A stretch of DNA of 64,000 nt, taken from Xestospongia bergquistia (Eukaryota; Porifera; Demospongiae; Haplosclerida; Petrosiidae). A model generated the notes under the pieces. The model saw only the letters and a program-made list of their open reading frames with translations. It had not been told where the DNA came from and made no database searches. Location of the stretch: contig OZ014420.1 of the NCBI GenBank assembly GCA_963965975.1, positions 3,684,001-3,748,000 on the forward strand. Reading direction: 5' to 3'. A program made the position numbers and the translations under genes. Positions 22,169 to 33,440 of the stretch are shown here, one piece after another. The stretch's first letter is position 1, and every line of letters begins with the position of its first letter.

Positions 22169-22698
22169 AACGTAAAATATGATTTTTTGGCTGAAAACTT
22201 TGTGAGCTAGGGAAGACGCCATTTTGGTTGGCGTGATTGATGCTGACGCCATATTGACTGCTTGTTGAGCATGCTCAGTAGATTTTTTCAAATATTCTTG
22301 TAAGATTAAGGAGAGCGGATACTAGTGGACTTACAGATTTATAGGAGTTATTCCTGTGGGAGGTAAGCCACAGAATATCTTTGAACCAGTGGGCCTAGTT
22401 TAGTTCTACCGGCTTGCCAATTAGTCCACTCCAATGAAATGTTTAGTTTCTAGTTAGTAGGGTTTTAAATGTTATGAGGGAGTATTATTGTTATATATAT
22501 ATCAGACTTTCAGTACCATGGGACCAATAATTGAAAGGGTGTGCTTTATTTAAGTTATTATTAATAGGTGCAGGCAGCTCACCAAAACAAAACATTTTAT
22601 TGGATTGGCCTTAGATCTGATGCCTGCAATTGTGAGAACTATAATTAAAATCATGTCAGCACTTTATCCTTTTTGTGATGATAGGGATCTCAGTTGTA
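22169..22698. other. No gene; leader of the pogo-like element likely here
   Basis: It contains 'acgccattttggttggcgt' followed by 'tgctgacgccatattg', a loose inverted/direct repeat of 'gacgccat' that could be a transposon subterminal region. A splice acceptor-like 'gggatctcag' lies just ahead of the HTH ORF. No protein signal. Confidence 0.35.
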
Positions 22699-23188
22699 AT
22701 GGCTCAAAAGAGGAAATTTTGGAGTGATGAAAGCATGAGAGCAGCCATGGAAAGTGTGAGTGAAGGTAAAGGATTGAGAGAGGCAGCAAGGCTGTACAAT
22801 GTACCAGTAGAAATGTTAAGAAGAATAGCGACTGGGAAGGTTGACATTGACTGTTGCCCAGGCCCTCCAACAGTTCTAACAAAAGAAGAAACAATTGTGT
22901 GTTACTTAATTCAGATGGCAGATATGAGGTATGGTCTTACAAGGGAAGCAGTTATGCACATGGCTAATATTATTGTTGAAAAATGTTTTCACGAATAAAA
23001 AGGCTGGTTGATTGTGGTTTCAAGGTTTTAAGTCATGGCATCCTAATTTGACAGTTCAAATGCCCCAGTCATTGGCCTACTGCCGAGCTCTAAGTGCCAA
23101 CAAAGAAAACATTAGTGACTTTTTTTGGTAAACTGGGAGCTATTTCTGGCAAATTGAATGTAATTTCCAAGCCTATGCAAATATTTAA
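22699..23188 (+). pseudogene. pogo/Tigger-like transposase N-terminus (Psq HTH), cut by insertion
   Basis: ATG 22699 opens 'MAQKRKFWSDESMRAAMESV', then 'GLREAARLYNVPVEMLRR', a Pipsqueak/CENP-B type helix-turn-helix that binds DNA. It is followed by a second helical domain ('TKEETIVCYLIQMADMRYG'). After a stop at 22996-22998 a shifted frame continues 'KKAGWLWFQGFKSWHPNLTV', 'RALSANKENI' and 'KLNVISKPMQIFN', the known run-up to the first catalytic Asp. At 'IFN' the sequence switches at TTAA to a piggyBac-type end, so the catalytic domain is not present here. Two frame changes are visible. Confidence 0.75.
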
Positions 23189-23240
23189 CCCATTGAGCAC
23201 GAAGGGCATATATTTATACACACGGAATACGTTGTAAAAA
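23185..23240 (+). mobile_element. piggyBac-type left end inserted at TTAA in the pogo-like gene
   Basis: TTAA at 23185-23188 is followed by 'cccattgagcacgaagggca', matching the CCCATTGAGC.. style of many piggyBac-group termini. It interrupts the pogo-like coding sequence exactly within a conserved motif. I did not find the right end, so the inserted length is unknown. Confidence 0.5.
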
Positions 23241-23629
23241 CGCAGCAGAAGTCATATTTTGATAACCAGCTGAAAATATTCATGTACAGCTGAAAATTAT
23301 TCATATTCATTCAACATGTATTAGACAATATATGTAGATGTATGATAGTGCAAATGCAATTTTTTTATCCCAACAATGATCTTCAATTCATTCTCTCTTT
23401 TGACTTGCTAATACATCATGTTTTTTGTAAATAAAATTAATTGGGATCATACTAATTATAAGTATTGCTAAACCAGTGAAGAAATCGTATGGGACAGTGC
23501 CATACCATTGTTTGCTATGCTTTGGCTAACTTTGTGATATGCAAAGAGTTAGATATTATAGAATTCATACCAGAAAGTATCTATCTTCTGTTCTTCTCAA
23601 GGAAAGGTATGAGATCTTTTTGTCCTGGT
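23241..23629. other. No recognised gene
   Basis: Probably internal sequence of the inserted piggyBac-type element, or the start of the decayed hAT next to it. Nothing coding is recognised apart from a short open frame beginning at 23489. Confidence 0.35.
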
Positions 23630-24240
23630 GAAGGATCATTAAAAAATGCCAAACAACTGAGTCTCACCATGGATATATGGTCTAATAGACGATCCTATAC
23701 ATGCATAGGATCTCATCTGTTTTTTTTTCCTTAAATCACCCACAGACAAAGTACCTTTATAAGTTAAAAACTTGTATAGTAATATGAAGCTTCCTTAGAA
23801 CAAAGGGTTTCAACTTGTTTGTCTTAATACTTTTTCAATCATGTTTCATTTATGGTCCATTTATAAACAATTATAATTCTTTGAGATAAGTGTTTACATC
23901 ACACTTAAAAAACGTGTTGAGAACACATTTCATGGCAAAAGGTGTGCCTTACATATCAATAGGGGTGTGTATACTGCGAACAGCATGAGAACACATGATT
24001 TAGTGTGCCTTAATTTTTTTTCAGTGCAGGAATCACTTCCCACTACATTGTCAATTAGACATTGCAGTCAGTTATGTTGTCATGCAATCGTTTCAATGGC
24101 AGACACACTGGAGATAACATCTTTCAAGAATATGAAAACACAGTTACATCTTTCAATATCTCATCAAAGGTTGTAAATCTTGGCCTAACAAGTCAGTGAC
24201 TTGTTATGCCAACATTTATAACCATACAATAGGTAAGAAG
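23630..24240 (+). pseudogene. Decayed hAT transposase fragment
   Basis: 'NAKQLSLTMDIWSNRRSYT' is a good match to the hAT segment '..h.T.DiWt.r....y' that carries the first catalytic Asp. Further on, 'HTGDNIFQEYENTVTSFNI' with 'KVVNL' resembles the region before the second Asp (usually 'I..KV..vvTDNA.N'). Frames change repeatedly and the C-terminal dimerisation domain is not seen. It is old and incomplete. Confidence 0.45.
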
Positions 24241-24289
24241 TTTTGAAACTATTGAGAAATATTGGCTATAATTATCCCACACAATACAA

Positions 24290-24640
24290 ACTGTGTTGTG
24301 AATGCAAACATTCCTGTCTATTGATAGGAAGCAATAAATATAGCTGGAACCCTCAGAGCACCTCAGCAAAACATTCATTAGCTGGTATAACAATTTCTCA
24401 TGCCATAATTACGGCTTTGCAAGCTAATGGTAGAACAGCACAAGCATAGTCTTATATTCTTACAGATCAGTGCTACATGGATCACCGCATACATTTGACA
24501 CCTTTTAAAGCATTGGTTTAGGAAATTGGATCCTTTACATAACTTTCTTGGAGGTCTAGATTTAATCAATCATCAATCTTATGAATGCTTTTCATTTGCT
24601 TACAGAAATTTGTAATTCAATCTTTAGTTATGATTTTAGA
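24290..24640 (+). pseudogene. Unplaced transposase-like remnant
   Basis: The frame 24243-24449 contains 'LAGITISHAIITALQANGRT' and the following shifted frame 'DHRIHLTPFKALV'. The spacing ahead of the Mutator-like piece suggests it may be part of the same element, but I cannot assign it to a family. Confidence 0.2.
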
Positions 24641-24874
24641 ATAAAGGAGTGGTATAGGAAGTATAAGACAAGCTACTTTGCATATGGCACGTTGATTGTA
24701 TTTGGCCAAAAACACTTGATGACGTAACAAACAAGTAAGATAGGGCTAAAATATACCATTAGCTACATGTTCTATTACAAGAGAGAGAGATAAGCAAATT
24801 CACAGTACAGCTATAACAAATGATGTGATATTTACATGATATGAATACAAATATAAAGAATTTATGAATATTTC

Positions 24875-25260
24875 ATGAAACAATATACACATCACGTAAA
24901 TGAATGGGCAACATTGTACAGAGTTGACACTGTAATAAACACAAACATGTTTGCTGAATCATTTCATAGACTCTTAAAAGTAGTGTATTTAAATAACAAC
25001 CAAAATAGATGTGTAGATAACTTGCTTCACATCCTCTATTGCATTGCACATAATTTAATTTTTGAGGAGCTATAAAATGTGGAGAAGGGGAATATGACTC
25101 ACAGAAAATGTGAAATAAGCCAGAGCCATAGAAGAACTACAAGAAATGATACATTTTGTACCAATCTCAGGACAAAAATACTTAAGAGGTTTGAGTCATT
25201 AAATGATAAAGGTACTTGTACATTCTACAATAAGTACAAGAGTGTGAGCGTTCACTTTGT
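24875..25260 (+). pseudogene. Mutator-like (MULE) transposase C-terminal fragment
   Basis: 'VNEWATLYRVDTVINTNMFA' followed by 'ESFHRLLKVVYLNNNQNR' and 'VDNLLHILYCIA' fits the block after the MULE catalytic domain found in animal elements ('WA..yR....inTNm..EsfHr.lK..yl....nrr.D.ll..L'). A stop at 25073-25075 is followed in frame by more of the same type ('EKGNMTHRKCEISQSHR'). No SWIM finger is clear. The assignment is from memory of the pattern. Confidence 0.5.
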
Positions 25261-25514
25261 AATTCTATGTGCAATGTTTGTATCCATATGCATACCTGTA
25301 CATACATGGATGTCACTTAGCATAGCACAGTATTCAAACATATACATCTAATTCACGTGACTATTTCTAAACAAGAAGGTAGTTTTTAGGCCTACTATTA
25401 CTTCAGCTCCAAATTCAAGTCATATCAAAACACCTAGATTTAAAGCAAAGACTAGAAGGGGAGAGACGCAAAGAGACACAGTCAATTGTGCATCCAGCCA
25501 GCATTTTTAATTTA

Positions 25515-26300
25515 AAGAAAATTAACTTTAAATTCTCACCCTCACACTCACTCTGTCCTACAATTTTATTTGGCAATTAAAATTGAGCCAATAAATGATG
25601 TAGACCAAAAATTGAGCCAATAAATGATGTAGACCAAAAATTGAGCCAATAAATGATGTATACCAAGTAGTGGAAGTGCCTATATATATATCACTGTCAA
25701 GATGAAATAGTTTGTGCTATGGTAAAATTAGTACTTCAATTTTTTTAAAATAAACGAACCTATAATTGAAGGAAATATACTTTTGCAAATAGAGGTTTTC
25801 AATTAGAAATGCAGTGATTAATAATACATGTGCCAGTTACTTTAATAATTGAGTGAATTCCTTTTAAGTTACAGATGATCCATACCACTTTAATGTACAT
25901 TTTCTAATAATTTATGATTATGATATCATTAAATACTGGTTGAACTAAATTCAGAGATACCTTGTTCTAGAGAGTATTGAAAATTTGATACAACAGTAAC
26001 AAAAAACCTAGCTTTAGTTGGTGGTGAAGAGCTGCTTGGAAGTGGAATGATGACAGTGAACATATGTGATCTTTGACTAACAACTCAACACTCAGCAATT
26101 TTTTGATTCTACAGTTATTACATCATATATTGTTGCTTTTGACTTTCATACCATCAGTGTACAAAATGAACACTACAACAATTTGTTACAAATGGCTGTA
26201 ATTATTGACGAGGGCACAAACAACAACAGTGCTGTACAACCATCACTTCTCATGAATACATGAGTTATAGGACAGATATTGTACCTGATAAGAAAGAAAT
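25515..26300 (+). repeat. Diverged repeat block, copy 1 (partner 32725-33440)
   Basis: About 750 bp share a long series of islands with 32725-33440: 'aaagaaaattaactttaaatt', quoted as 'agaaaattaactttaaatt', then 'aaaataaacgaac'/'aaaataaatgaaac', 'agttacagatga', 'taataattt', 'tagttgg', 'caactcaacact', 'ttgattctac', 'gacttcataccatca'-like and 'acttctcatgaatac'. Copy 1 precedes a SAM-domain remnant; copy 2 precedes a Ulp1-type gene. It could be a conserved 5' region of related genes or a shared mobile sequence. Confidence 0.65.
25579..25665. repeat. Three tandem copies of a 29-bp unit
   Basis: The unit begins 'aaaattgagccaataaatg' and ends 'tagacca'; the third differs by one base ('tatacca'). 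The partner block at 32.8 kb has a single, diverged equivalent ('acattgagacagtagttgat'), so the triplication arose after the blocks separated. Confidence 0.9.
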
Positions 26301-26380
26301 TAGACTTTAAAGTATCTGTTGATTTAAGTATATTATACTGACCCTCATATTTTAACCTGTTAATATTTGTCATTTTAAAA

Positions 26381-27471
26381 ATGGCAGCAGCTTCAAGTTT
26401 CATGACAGTTGATGATGTAGTAGAGTATCTTAAGACAGAGTTACTGGATTTGGATGAAGAGGTCATTGAAATAACAAGATAGATGGCTTTGTCTTCATTG
26501 AACTAAATGACGATTATCTGATAGATCTCTACCCCATCCTTGGAAGTCCCATCAAAATTTGTAAACTTGTCCAGATTTCTACAGAACCACATTCTTTGTT
26601 ACCATGCCCTGTTCCCTCTCTTGTTCTAAGTACTCCTGATAGTTGCAGCTGTGATTCATAATCAGTTAAGGTACATAAATGTATTAGAAGAAGTGTTCAT
26701 GCCTGGTATATATTTTTCGCCATTTTCCTTTCGTCGTTAATTATGGGATTTACTTCATCGTGCAAACAGTTGAATCGTTTTTTGACTTTAATATTCTATA
26801 GTCAACTGTAATGTCTTGGAAAAGTTTCCAATGGTGATAAAGAAGTGTTCAGTGAGTTTCCTTAAATATATGTAATGTGACTAGTACTGTATATACTTTG
26901 AATTAAATTATGATATACTTATGCCGTGTGTCTTTTAGTTATGGCAAGAGTTTATAGGAGTGACTAAATATAATCATACTTTAGAAGAGTTTGAAGTTGA
27001 CTGGAAAAAGTGGCAAGTAAAGATATTAAGGTTAGAAAAGAAAGAAGAGTCTTGACAGGTTTGTATATATAGTTGGCTATTTCTATGTAGCTATTTTATT
27101 ACTTGGCCTACTTTTACTTTCACAGACGATCATGGAATTCAGTGTATGTATTTGCTTGAAAAAAAATTGTATGCAAGATCTCAGAAAGATAAGAAAAGTA
27201 TCATAATTTTAACGTACAATTTATTTCAAAATATTAATGTAAACTCTCTCTTTTTCTCTACAGAATATTATAGACATAGATGTGTTTATTGAAGAGAAAA
27301 GGAGGCTTGAGCCTTACATCATCATTATTAATGGTGCATCTAAAAAGGAGTTCGTTGTAGGTGTAGAAAGGACTACAACTTGTTTCGTTGAATGTCTTGG
27401 CTGTTTACTGGCAAGCTACTTCGTGTTTGACATAGCATATCCAAGACAACATTATCCATTTATGCTATGCT
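26381..27471 (+). pseudogene. SAMD3-like gene remnant (SAM domain and C-terminal domain)
   Basis: ATG 26381 starts 'MAAASSFMTVDDVVEYLKTE', then 'DLDEEVIEIT', and after a one-base shift 'IDGFVFIELNDDYLIDLYPI' followed by 'LGSPIKICKLV'. This is a complete SAM-domain pattern, a helical protein-interaction fold. At 27263-27471, after an acceptor-like 'ctctacag', comes 'RRLEPYIIIINGASKKEFVV' with 'YFVFDIAYP', matching the C-terminal domain of the intact gene at 58-60 kb ('GPHFIGFYR..QFFFYVEG'). The middle (26700-27260) is poorly conserved. It is a relic of the same family as the 58 kb gene. Confidence 0.55.
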
Positions 27472-27845
27472 GATTGTGGTACAGCATGCTGATTGTAATT
27501 TAAAAGATGAACAAGACTTCCCACTGCCGTAACTACATTTCTATTATGTGAACACTTTTAAACTCATAGTGACCATAGATGCAAAAAAAGCACCAAAGCT
27601 GCTATATGTATTTTCCAGGAGAGACTGAAATATCACAAATACCATTATATTATCGAAACAATGATTTTTGTAATATTATATTCTACAACTTTCAACCTAT
27701 AAGTTGATATATCGTTTGCCATAAAACACCTTGTGGTTCTTGAGTTATGGTAAGTTTTGTTGTCCTCATTCTGCTCACATTTAAAATGAACAATAAATGA
27801 CACAATTAATAAACGGAAGTACACCAAATTTTCTATGGCAACACT

Positions 27846-27917
27846 ACTCAAGACACAATTTTACAGTTGCATTTTCAAAGATGAATAGCAAAAAATGCTG
27901 CATTGCTAAGGTTTTAA
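27846..27917 (+). pseudogene. 5' part of an ORF split by piggyBac insertion
   Basis: The frame '..FTVAFSKMNSKKCCIAKV' reaches the TTAA at 27914-27917. If the piggyBac is skipped, the same frame goes on at 30741 as 'NKLYSSPFTDSDQSTLKG..'. I do not recognise the protein. Confidence 0.4.
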
Positions 27918-30736
27918 CCCTTTTCGCGCATGCACATAAAGCAAGTAATTACTGCCAACGCACGAGTATTTTCAGGGTTGGAGTGGTTGCGTTTCAGCTC
28001 TTGTATCATCTCTAAACTGTCTCCTAGACGTTTAGCTGTCTCGCGTTTGCTTCAATAAGGATACCTGGATGTTTTGTTCTTCTAATGATTGGTGTATTTG
28101 TCGTCTACAAGGTAAGCATTATGTTATAACTACGCACACATTGTAAATGACGTATAAAGCATCTTTCAAGAGTCCCCATGTTTCTTTATTTGAAATAGAC
28201 TTAGATGATAGTAGGAATGAGTAGAATGTTTCTTATTTCTTCGTTGCAGTGTATTTTTGCGTTGTAGTACTAGTTCTTTGATTGGGCGTGGCCTTCTGTT
28301 TTTGGAATGTACTTATCTTGTGGTTGTAAAATAGAGCAATTAGGCATTTTTGAGGATAGTGAAATAGGTGATCACTTGCTACAGTGTAAGGTTATTAGAT
28401 GAACAAAAAAGCTTCAGCCTTAGTATGTTACTTTTGTCAGTTGCAAGACATGTGAAGCTTCTAGTAAGATGTATCATAATTAAAAACCACAATTGCAAGA
28501 CAATAGTTATACAATGCAATACAACACAGTACAAAGAGTGACAAGTAAGTAATATTTATATAGTTTATTTATGTAGCTAAATGATAATTAACAAGTTCGT
28601 GGTAACGTTCAAAACAAATGTCAGGGTGTAATGGTGGATTGTGTGTGCATGTTTTACAAAAAAAGATAGTGTCATTTCTTTGTCCTCTTTTAGAATTGTT
28701 GCATACAATACACCTACATCTTGACTGTCCTCGTTCAATATAATGACGTCCTTCAAACCTCTCCTCCAACCTGGTAGGCCGCATGAGCTGTCGTCTTACA
28801 TCTCCTACAGGCAACCCCTCACACAATCCAACTACCAGCTTACGCCGATAGTCAGAATGTGACAAATGGTTTGAGGAAGTTGCCTTATAGAGGATATAAG
28901 AATTCACAAGGCTGACCTCCAGCAACCAGAACATGAGCTTCCTCCACCACTTGATACTCCTCCTTCCAAATGAATAGTAACATCCATACTGATCAGCTAT
29001 ATCAACTCCACCCATGCTCTGGTTGTACTTGTCAACAACCAGAGGTTTTTCCCTGGTTTCTCCACGGTGACCTCGAACTGTCGTCATTGACCCCTGATAG
29101 ACAGTGGAGATCATTACTGTTGGCTTCCCTTTGTCCCTCCATGCCAACACCAATTTCTTTCCATTTCTCCACGCCTTAGTTTCTCCCTTGTTCAATTTGA
29201 AACTTTTGCCTCTTACCACACTTGGAAGCTGTTGCCGACTCCTAACTAATATTCCAGTGTAACCAGTGTTACACCTCTCTAGCTCATCAACCAAAGGGAC
29301 ACTAGAATAGAGCCGGTCAGCATAAATATGATGACCCTGTGAAGATAATTTTCAACAAGAGCCAACACTATCTGGGTGAGGCTTGGGAGTTCAGGGTTAC
29401 AATTTGACAGATATATGTCCTTTGTCTCACCTCCAGTGTACGGGATTATATTGAGAATAAACCCTGTAGCACTATCAGCAAGAACAAAGGACTTGAGGTC
29501 CCATTTAATCGGTTTCAGTGGACAATATTGGCGGAAATCAACCCTACCCTTGAAACCAACCATTGTTTCATCCACTGAAATCTCACGTCCAGGGTAGAAA
29601 ACACTCTGGCATGTTGTAAGCAGTTGATTGAGAAGAGGCTTAACTTTGTCAATTCGTCGTAGTCTTGTTGATGTTGTGTCGTCTCGTAGATGTAACATCC
29701 AGAAGATCTCTTCAAACCTGTTACGTGGAAAAACATCATGGAAGAACGGTATATAACTCTCCCATGACGTCTTCCAATAGCTACCTCGTTCCGGGCAGTG
29801 CATTACCCCCATGTTTATAATAACCGCCAGGACCACCTTCATCTCTTCTGTGGTGACTGGTCTCACCCATCTGGATTTTGGAGTTAATATTCCACCTCTC
29901 TCCTTCTCAGCAATAACATCACCAGCATACTCATTTGTACCATCAACAAGCATCTGAATTATTACGTCATTAAAGAAAAGAGAAAAGAAATCCAGTGGGG
30001 AAGAGTCTGCTGATAATGTAATTTTTGGTCCTGGCTGTTTCATGAATGGGATAGCTGTTGGTGGAATGTCAGCTTGGAGGTCATCCACTGGTATCCACGG
30101 TTCAGCTCCATCACCTCCTTTCCCGTTACTACTACAACCACCTCGTCCCCTAACACCACTGTAACAACCACCTCGTCCTCTACCACAACGTCCATGTTCC
30201 ATGCCACGACTATCACGACCTCCACGTACACTTCCACTACCACTACTATTACAGGTAAGTTTTATAATGATAATACAATATATTGCAAAGTAATTTTTAT
30301 CTTACCATTCAATTGTTCTTTTTCAGTCTCATTAACCACAACAATATCATCAGCTACTACATCAATTTCATCATCGATATATATATATAATTTTTTTTGC
30401 TTTATTGAAATAAATTATAATTAAATATTATAATACCTAAGTCTTCATCAAAAATGTCACTAAAATCGCTCTCATCATCATCACTAAACAGCCTTACAAT
30501 AATATCCTCTATGGTTAACTTTTCAGCCATTGTTTTATGTTTTCACAGCTGCTAACTAAGGTCTTTTACGGTATAAGGGAGTGGTTTATTAAAGTAAAAT
30601 TGGACAAAAGGTCATGTTCTGTGAAATACTGAAGTTTCTGGGTAAATCGATCAACGTACGAGATGTTATAAACACGAAACGAATAAATGCGTCAATCAGC
30701 CACCGACGCATAAATGCGTCGGTGGTGCGGAAAGGG
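27918..30736 (-). mobile_element. Full-length piggyBac element flanked by TTAA
   Basis: The left end 'cccttttcgcgc' (27918) and right end, inverted, 'ccctttccgcac' (30736) are terminal repeats, each next to TTAA (27914-27917 and 30737-30740). An inner inverted repeat 'aaatgcgtc'/'gacgcatt' lies close to the right end (about 30685-30723). Size 2.8 kb. The transposase on the minus strand fills most of it with one apparent frameshift. Clean TTAA flanks and little decay point to a recent insertion. Confidence 0.85.
28569..30530 (-). CDS. piggyBac transposase (PGBD-like), one apparent frameshift
   Basis: The likely first exon (30530-30437) starts 'MAEKLTIEDIIVRLFSDDDE', an acidic N-terminus, and ends at a GT donor. 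One or two short exons follow (30390-30200, limits uncertain) with a GSG/RGG-rich tract ('GRCGRGRGG'). The body runs 30202-29279: 'RNRFEEIFWMLHLRDD' and 'ISVDETMVGFKGR', with the first catalytic Asp near 29567. Near 29340 one base appears to be missing. The next frame (to 28569) gives 'HHIYADRLYSS' (second Asp), 'GGVDIADQYGCYYSF' (third Asp), 'SIKWWRKLMFWLLEV' and the Cys-rich tail 'CRCIVCNNSK..CKTCTHNPPLHPDICFERYH'. All three catalytic Asps and the zinc-binding tail are present. Confidence 0.85.
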
Positions 30737-30740
30737 TTAA

Positions 30741-30868
30741 ATAAGCTTTATTCATCACCTTTCACCGACAGTGACCAGTCCACACTAAAAGGTTTTATCG
30801 AAGAATTCTTTTTTGATGGATCGCACGAAGAGGAGGACCCTGACCCACCCAGTAAGATTGATAAAAAA
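30741..30868 (+). pseudogene. 3' part of the ORF split by piggyBac
   Basis: It continues from 27917: 'NKLYSSPFTDSDQSTLKG' then 'EEFFFDGSHEEEDPDPP', highly acidic, to a stop at 30868. A further acidic piece ('DDYDPDNYPKIRAIIGDGII') occurs at about 30915-30970 in another frame. Family unknown. Acidic spacers of this kind are common in the SAM/Ulp1-type genes nearby, but that link is only inference. Confidence 0.4.
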
Positions 30869-30970
30869 TGAATAAAAATATGAATAATAAATAGGTGAGA
30901 AGAATGAATAAGATGATTATGATCCTGATAACTATCCCAAAATAAGAGCCATAATAGGAGATGGCATCAT

Positions 30971-31639
30971 TGAAGATGACTCTGAAGACTGTGATTACTA
31001 ATGACCTCAGCACTACATCTGACATTGAAGGTAACAGAACTACCAGATAGTTTAGAAGTATTATATATACTCATTAGAGGATTTTATTGAAGGAGAGAAG
31101 TTATTAACTGAAAGGGAGAAAAGGTGATCCATGAAGGCACAATACATGATATAGAGGAGAAGATAAGGTAGCAAACTTTAATCAATATGGATGTGGATGT
31201 ACCTTGTACTTTGGAGGTTCCTTGCTATAGAGCTTTTACTGCAGAACATCGGAGTAACATCTGCAGCCAACTTCAAAAATTAGATCACTCTTCTCTTGAC
31301 CTTGTCCTTTTAGGATAATTAATGGATACAAACTCTCAGCCTTCTTTAGTTTAATGTAGAAATCAGAAATCTGCTATTCAAATTGATGCTTTTTGTCAAA
31401 TATAATAACAAGACTTGTCTGAAAATATCTAAAGAACTTTGGTGAAACAGCATAGAAGATTTGTCAATTCAAAAAATATATAATATTTGTTGCAACATTG
31501 TTTTTGTCAAAACTACATTTTGTCAAATTAACATATAAAGTTTGTTACTTCAGTTTAATAACCACAGTTAATATTATTTGTCAGGCCAACAAATACCATT
31601 TGCAGTGTATTATTGATAAATTTATAGGTGGTTAATGTA
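30971..31639. other. No secure gene; one short protein-like piece
   Basis: At about 31186-31315 a plus-strand frame reads 'MDVDVPCTLEVPCYRAF' and 'QLQKLDHSSLDLVLLG', which looks like a decayed exon but matches nothing I can name. The rest is AT-rich. Confidence 0.3.
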
Positions 31640-32400
31640 CCAAATCCCTTTCACATGCCTGTGTTTTGTCGAAACACTGAAAGAAATCTTGCATGCAAAC
31701 AACTCCTTGACACAGACCAAAAATACATTTATCAGACATGTTTGCTACAATGACATATGACCTGCAGTCATCTCTTAGCACTTGTCTGATTGTAGCCAGA
31801 TCACAAAGTATAAATTCCTCAAATACAACAATGGGACTGCAGAGGTAATATTTTATTTATTGTTATTTTTAGTGATTTTTAATATGGTCCTAATTGTATG
31901 CACATGAAATTATATCTCAATATTTTATATAATGACACATGCAGAACTCATGGAAATATTTCATTTTATAATTAAATTCAAAATTTAAACAGACCTGGGG
32001 CGACTTCTATAAATGAGGACCAGCCTACCCCTTCAAAAAGGCAAAAATTTATTTGGCAAGAGAAGCATGCATATTCTCCACTTCTCTTTCGGCAGATCAT
32101 GAATCTTTCCCTTGTAACCAGAGGCTTCTGGTGGATGAAATAGCAAAGCCAAAAGCAAATGTGCAAATATTGAAAAATCTTATATTTTGAACATATGAGA
32201 AGAGTACTAGAAGTGAATGTCCATTACTAACTACTGTTTTGGAAGAATATCCACTTTTAAAGATAATTTCTTTTGTGTGTTTTCTTGTTTGTGTGAATTG
32301 TAACTACATCAATATAACCTGGTTGCTCAAGAGTTTGCACTTATAGTGCAGCAAGAAAATGCCAGAGATGACTTTGAAGAGTCCTTTCTAAAGTGCAAAA
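31640..32400 (+). pseudogene. Possible decayed SAMD3-like middle region
   Basis: Broken frames include 'RNTERNLACKQLLDTDQKYI' with 'DMFATMTYDLQSSL', and near 32205 'TVLEEYPLLK'. In the intact gene at 58-60 kb the corresponding parts are 'RNEIVRDLVTSMFSYKNNP' and the region before the C-terminal domain. The resemblance is weak and could be wrong. Confidence 0.25.
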
Positions 32401-32724
32401 TCACTCAGGTAGAGAACACTTCCCAAACAGCAGTCACTTCAGGCTATAATGATGATGCTTCTACAGGTAAACATAGATAAAGTATACAACATCAATGATT
32501 TTTCCTTCTGTCTGTGTTTATCCATAGATGAGTCGGCCTTACTATCACTAACGTGTTTGGGTCTTTTGTTGATTGCACAAAAGCTAAAGTGTGATGGAGA
32601 TATTCCATTTCTTGTCAAGTTCATACAAGTATTGACTTATCATCTAATCACTATACATAAAGTTTAACTTATATAAACAGTTTTATATAAAGAGTAAGAC
32701 CAAAGGGGTGAGTTTCAAAGAGAA

Positions 32725-33440
32725 ATAATTTTTAATTGAAAGAAAATTAACTTTAAATTCCTAACTTAACACCAAGTCTGCTCCACATTTTTTTTTGGAC
32801 AATTACATTGAGACAGTAGTTGATGCATATCATGCAGTGAAAATCCCTATATACAATTGCGTAGATGAAATTGCTCATGAAAGAGGCAGCAGTGGTTAAT
32901 TTTTTTCTAAAATAAATGAAACTGTAGTAGAAGGAGATGTATCTTTGGAAAATGCAGTAAAGATAACACTTACGTGAGTTACTTTACCAATTAAGTATAT
33001 TTCTTTTGAAGTTACAGATGACCTAGATACTTTAATCTATAAACAACCTAATAATTTGTGATCACAACATTCAAAAATGACTGAACTGAATTCTGACAAA
33101 TACCCTATCCTATAGAGAGTAAGTATTGCAAAATGTCACATGACAATAACAACAAAACCTATTTTAGTTGGCGTTCATATGTTGATAGGAAGTGAGAGAG
33201 ATGACAAGAGTCATGAAGAAAGTGCATGTGAGGGGTTTTTCCTAACAATTCAACACTAAAGAAATCTTTGATTCTACATTAATATTTCATCTACTGTTGC
33301 TCTTGACTTTCATAACATCAATGAACATGAGGAACTAAAAACACAAAAACTTGATACAAACGGGTATAATAATCAACTAGGGTACAAAAAACAACTTTGT
33401 TGCAAAACCATGACTTCTCACGAATACAAGAGTTACACAT
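32725..33440 (+). repeat. Diverged repeat block, copy 2 (partner 25515-26300)
   Basis: See the partner entry for the shared islands. Here the block ends near a cluster of 'ggtgtca'/'tgacacc' palindromes (33453-33502) and lies about 400 bp before the first recognisable exon of the Ulp1-type gene. Confidence 0.65.

Noticed and set aside
30040-30243. Minus-strand Val-rich open frame overlapping the piggyBac N-terminus, and the plus-strand Thr/Ser-rich frame 30074-30424
   Set aside because: Both are alternate-frame readings of the Gly/Arg-coding repeat of the piggyBac transposase; the composition is a by-product of the repeat.
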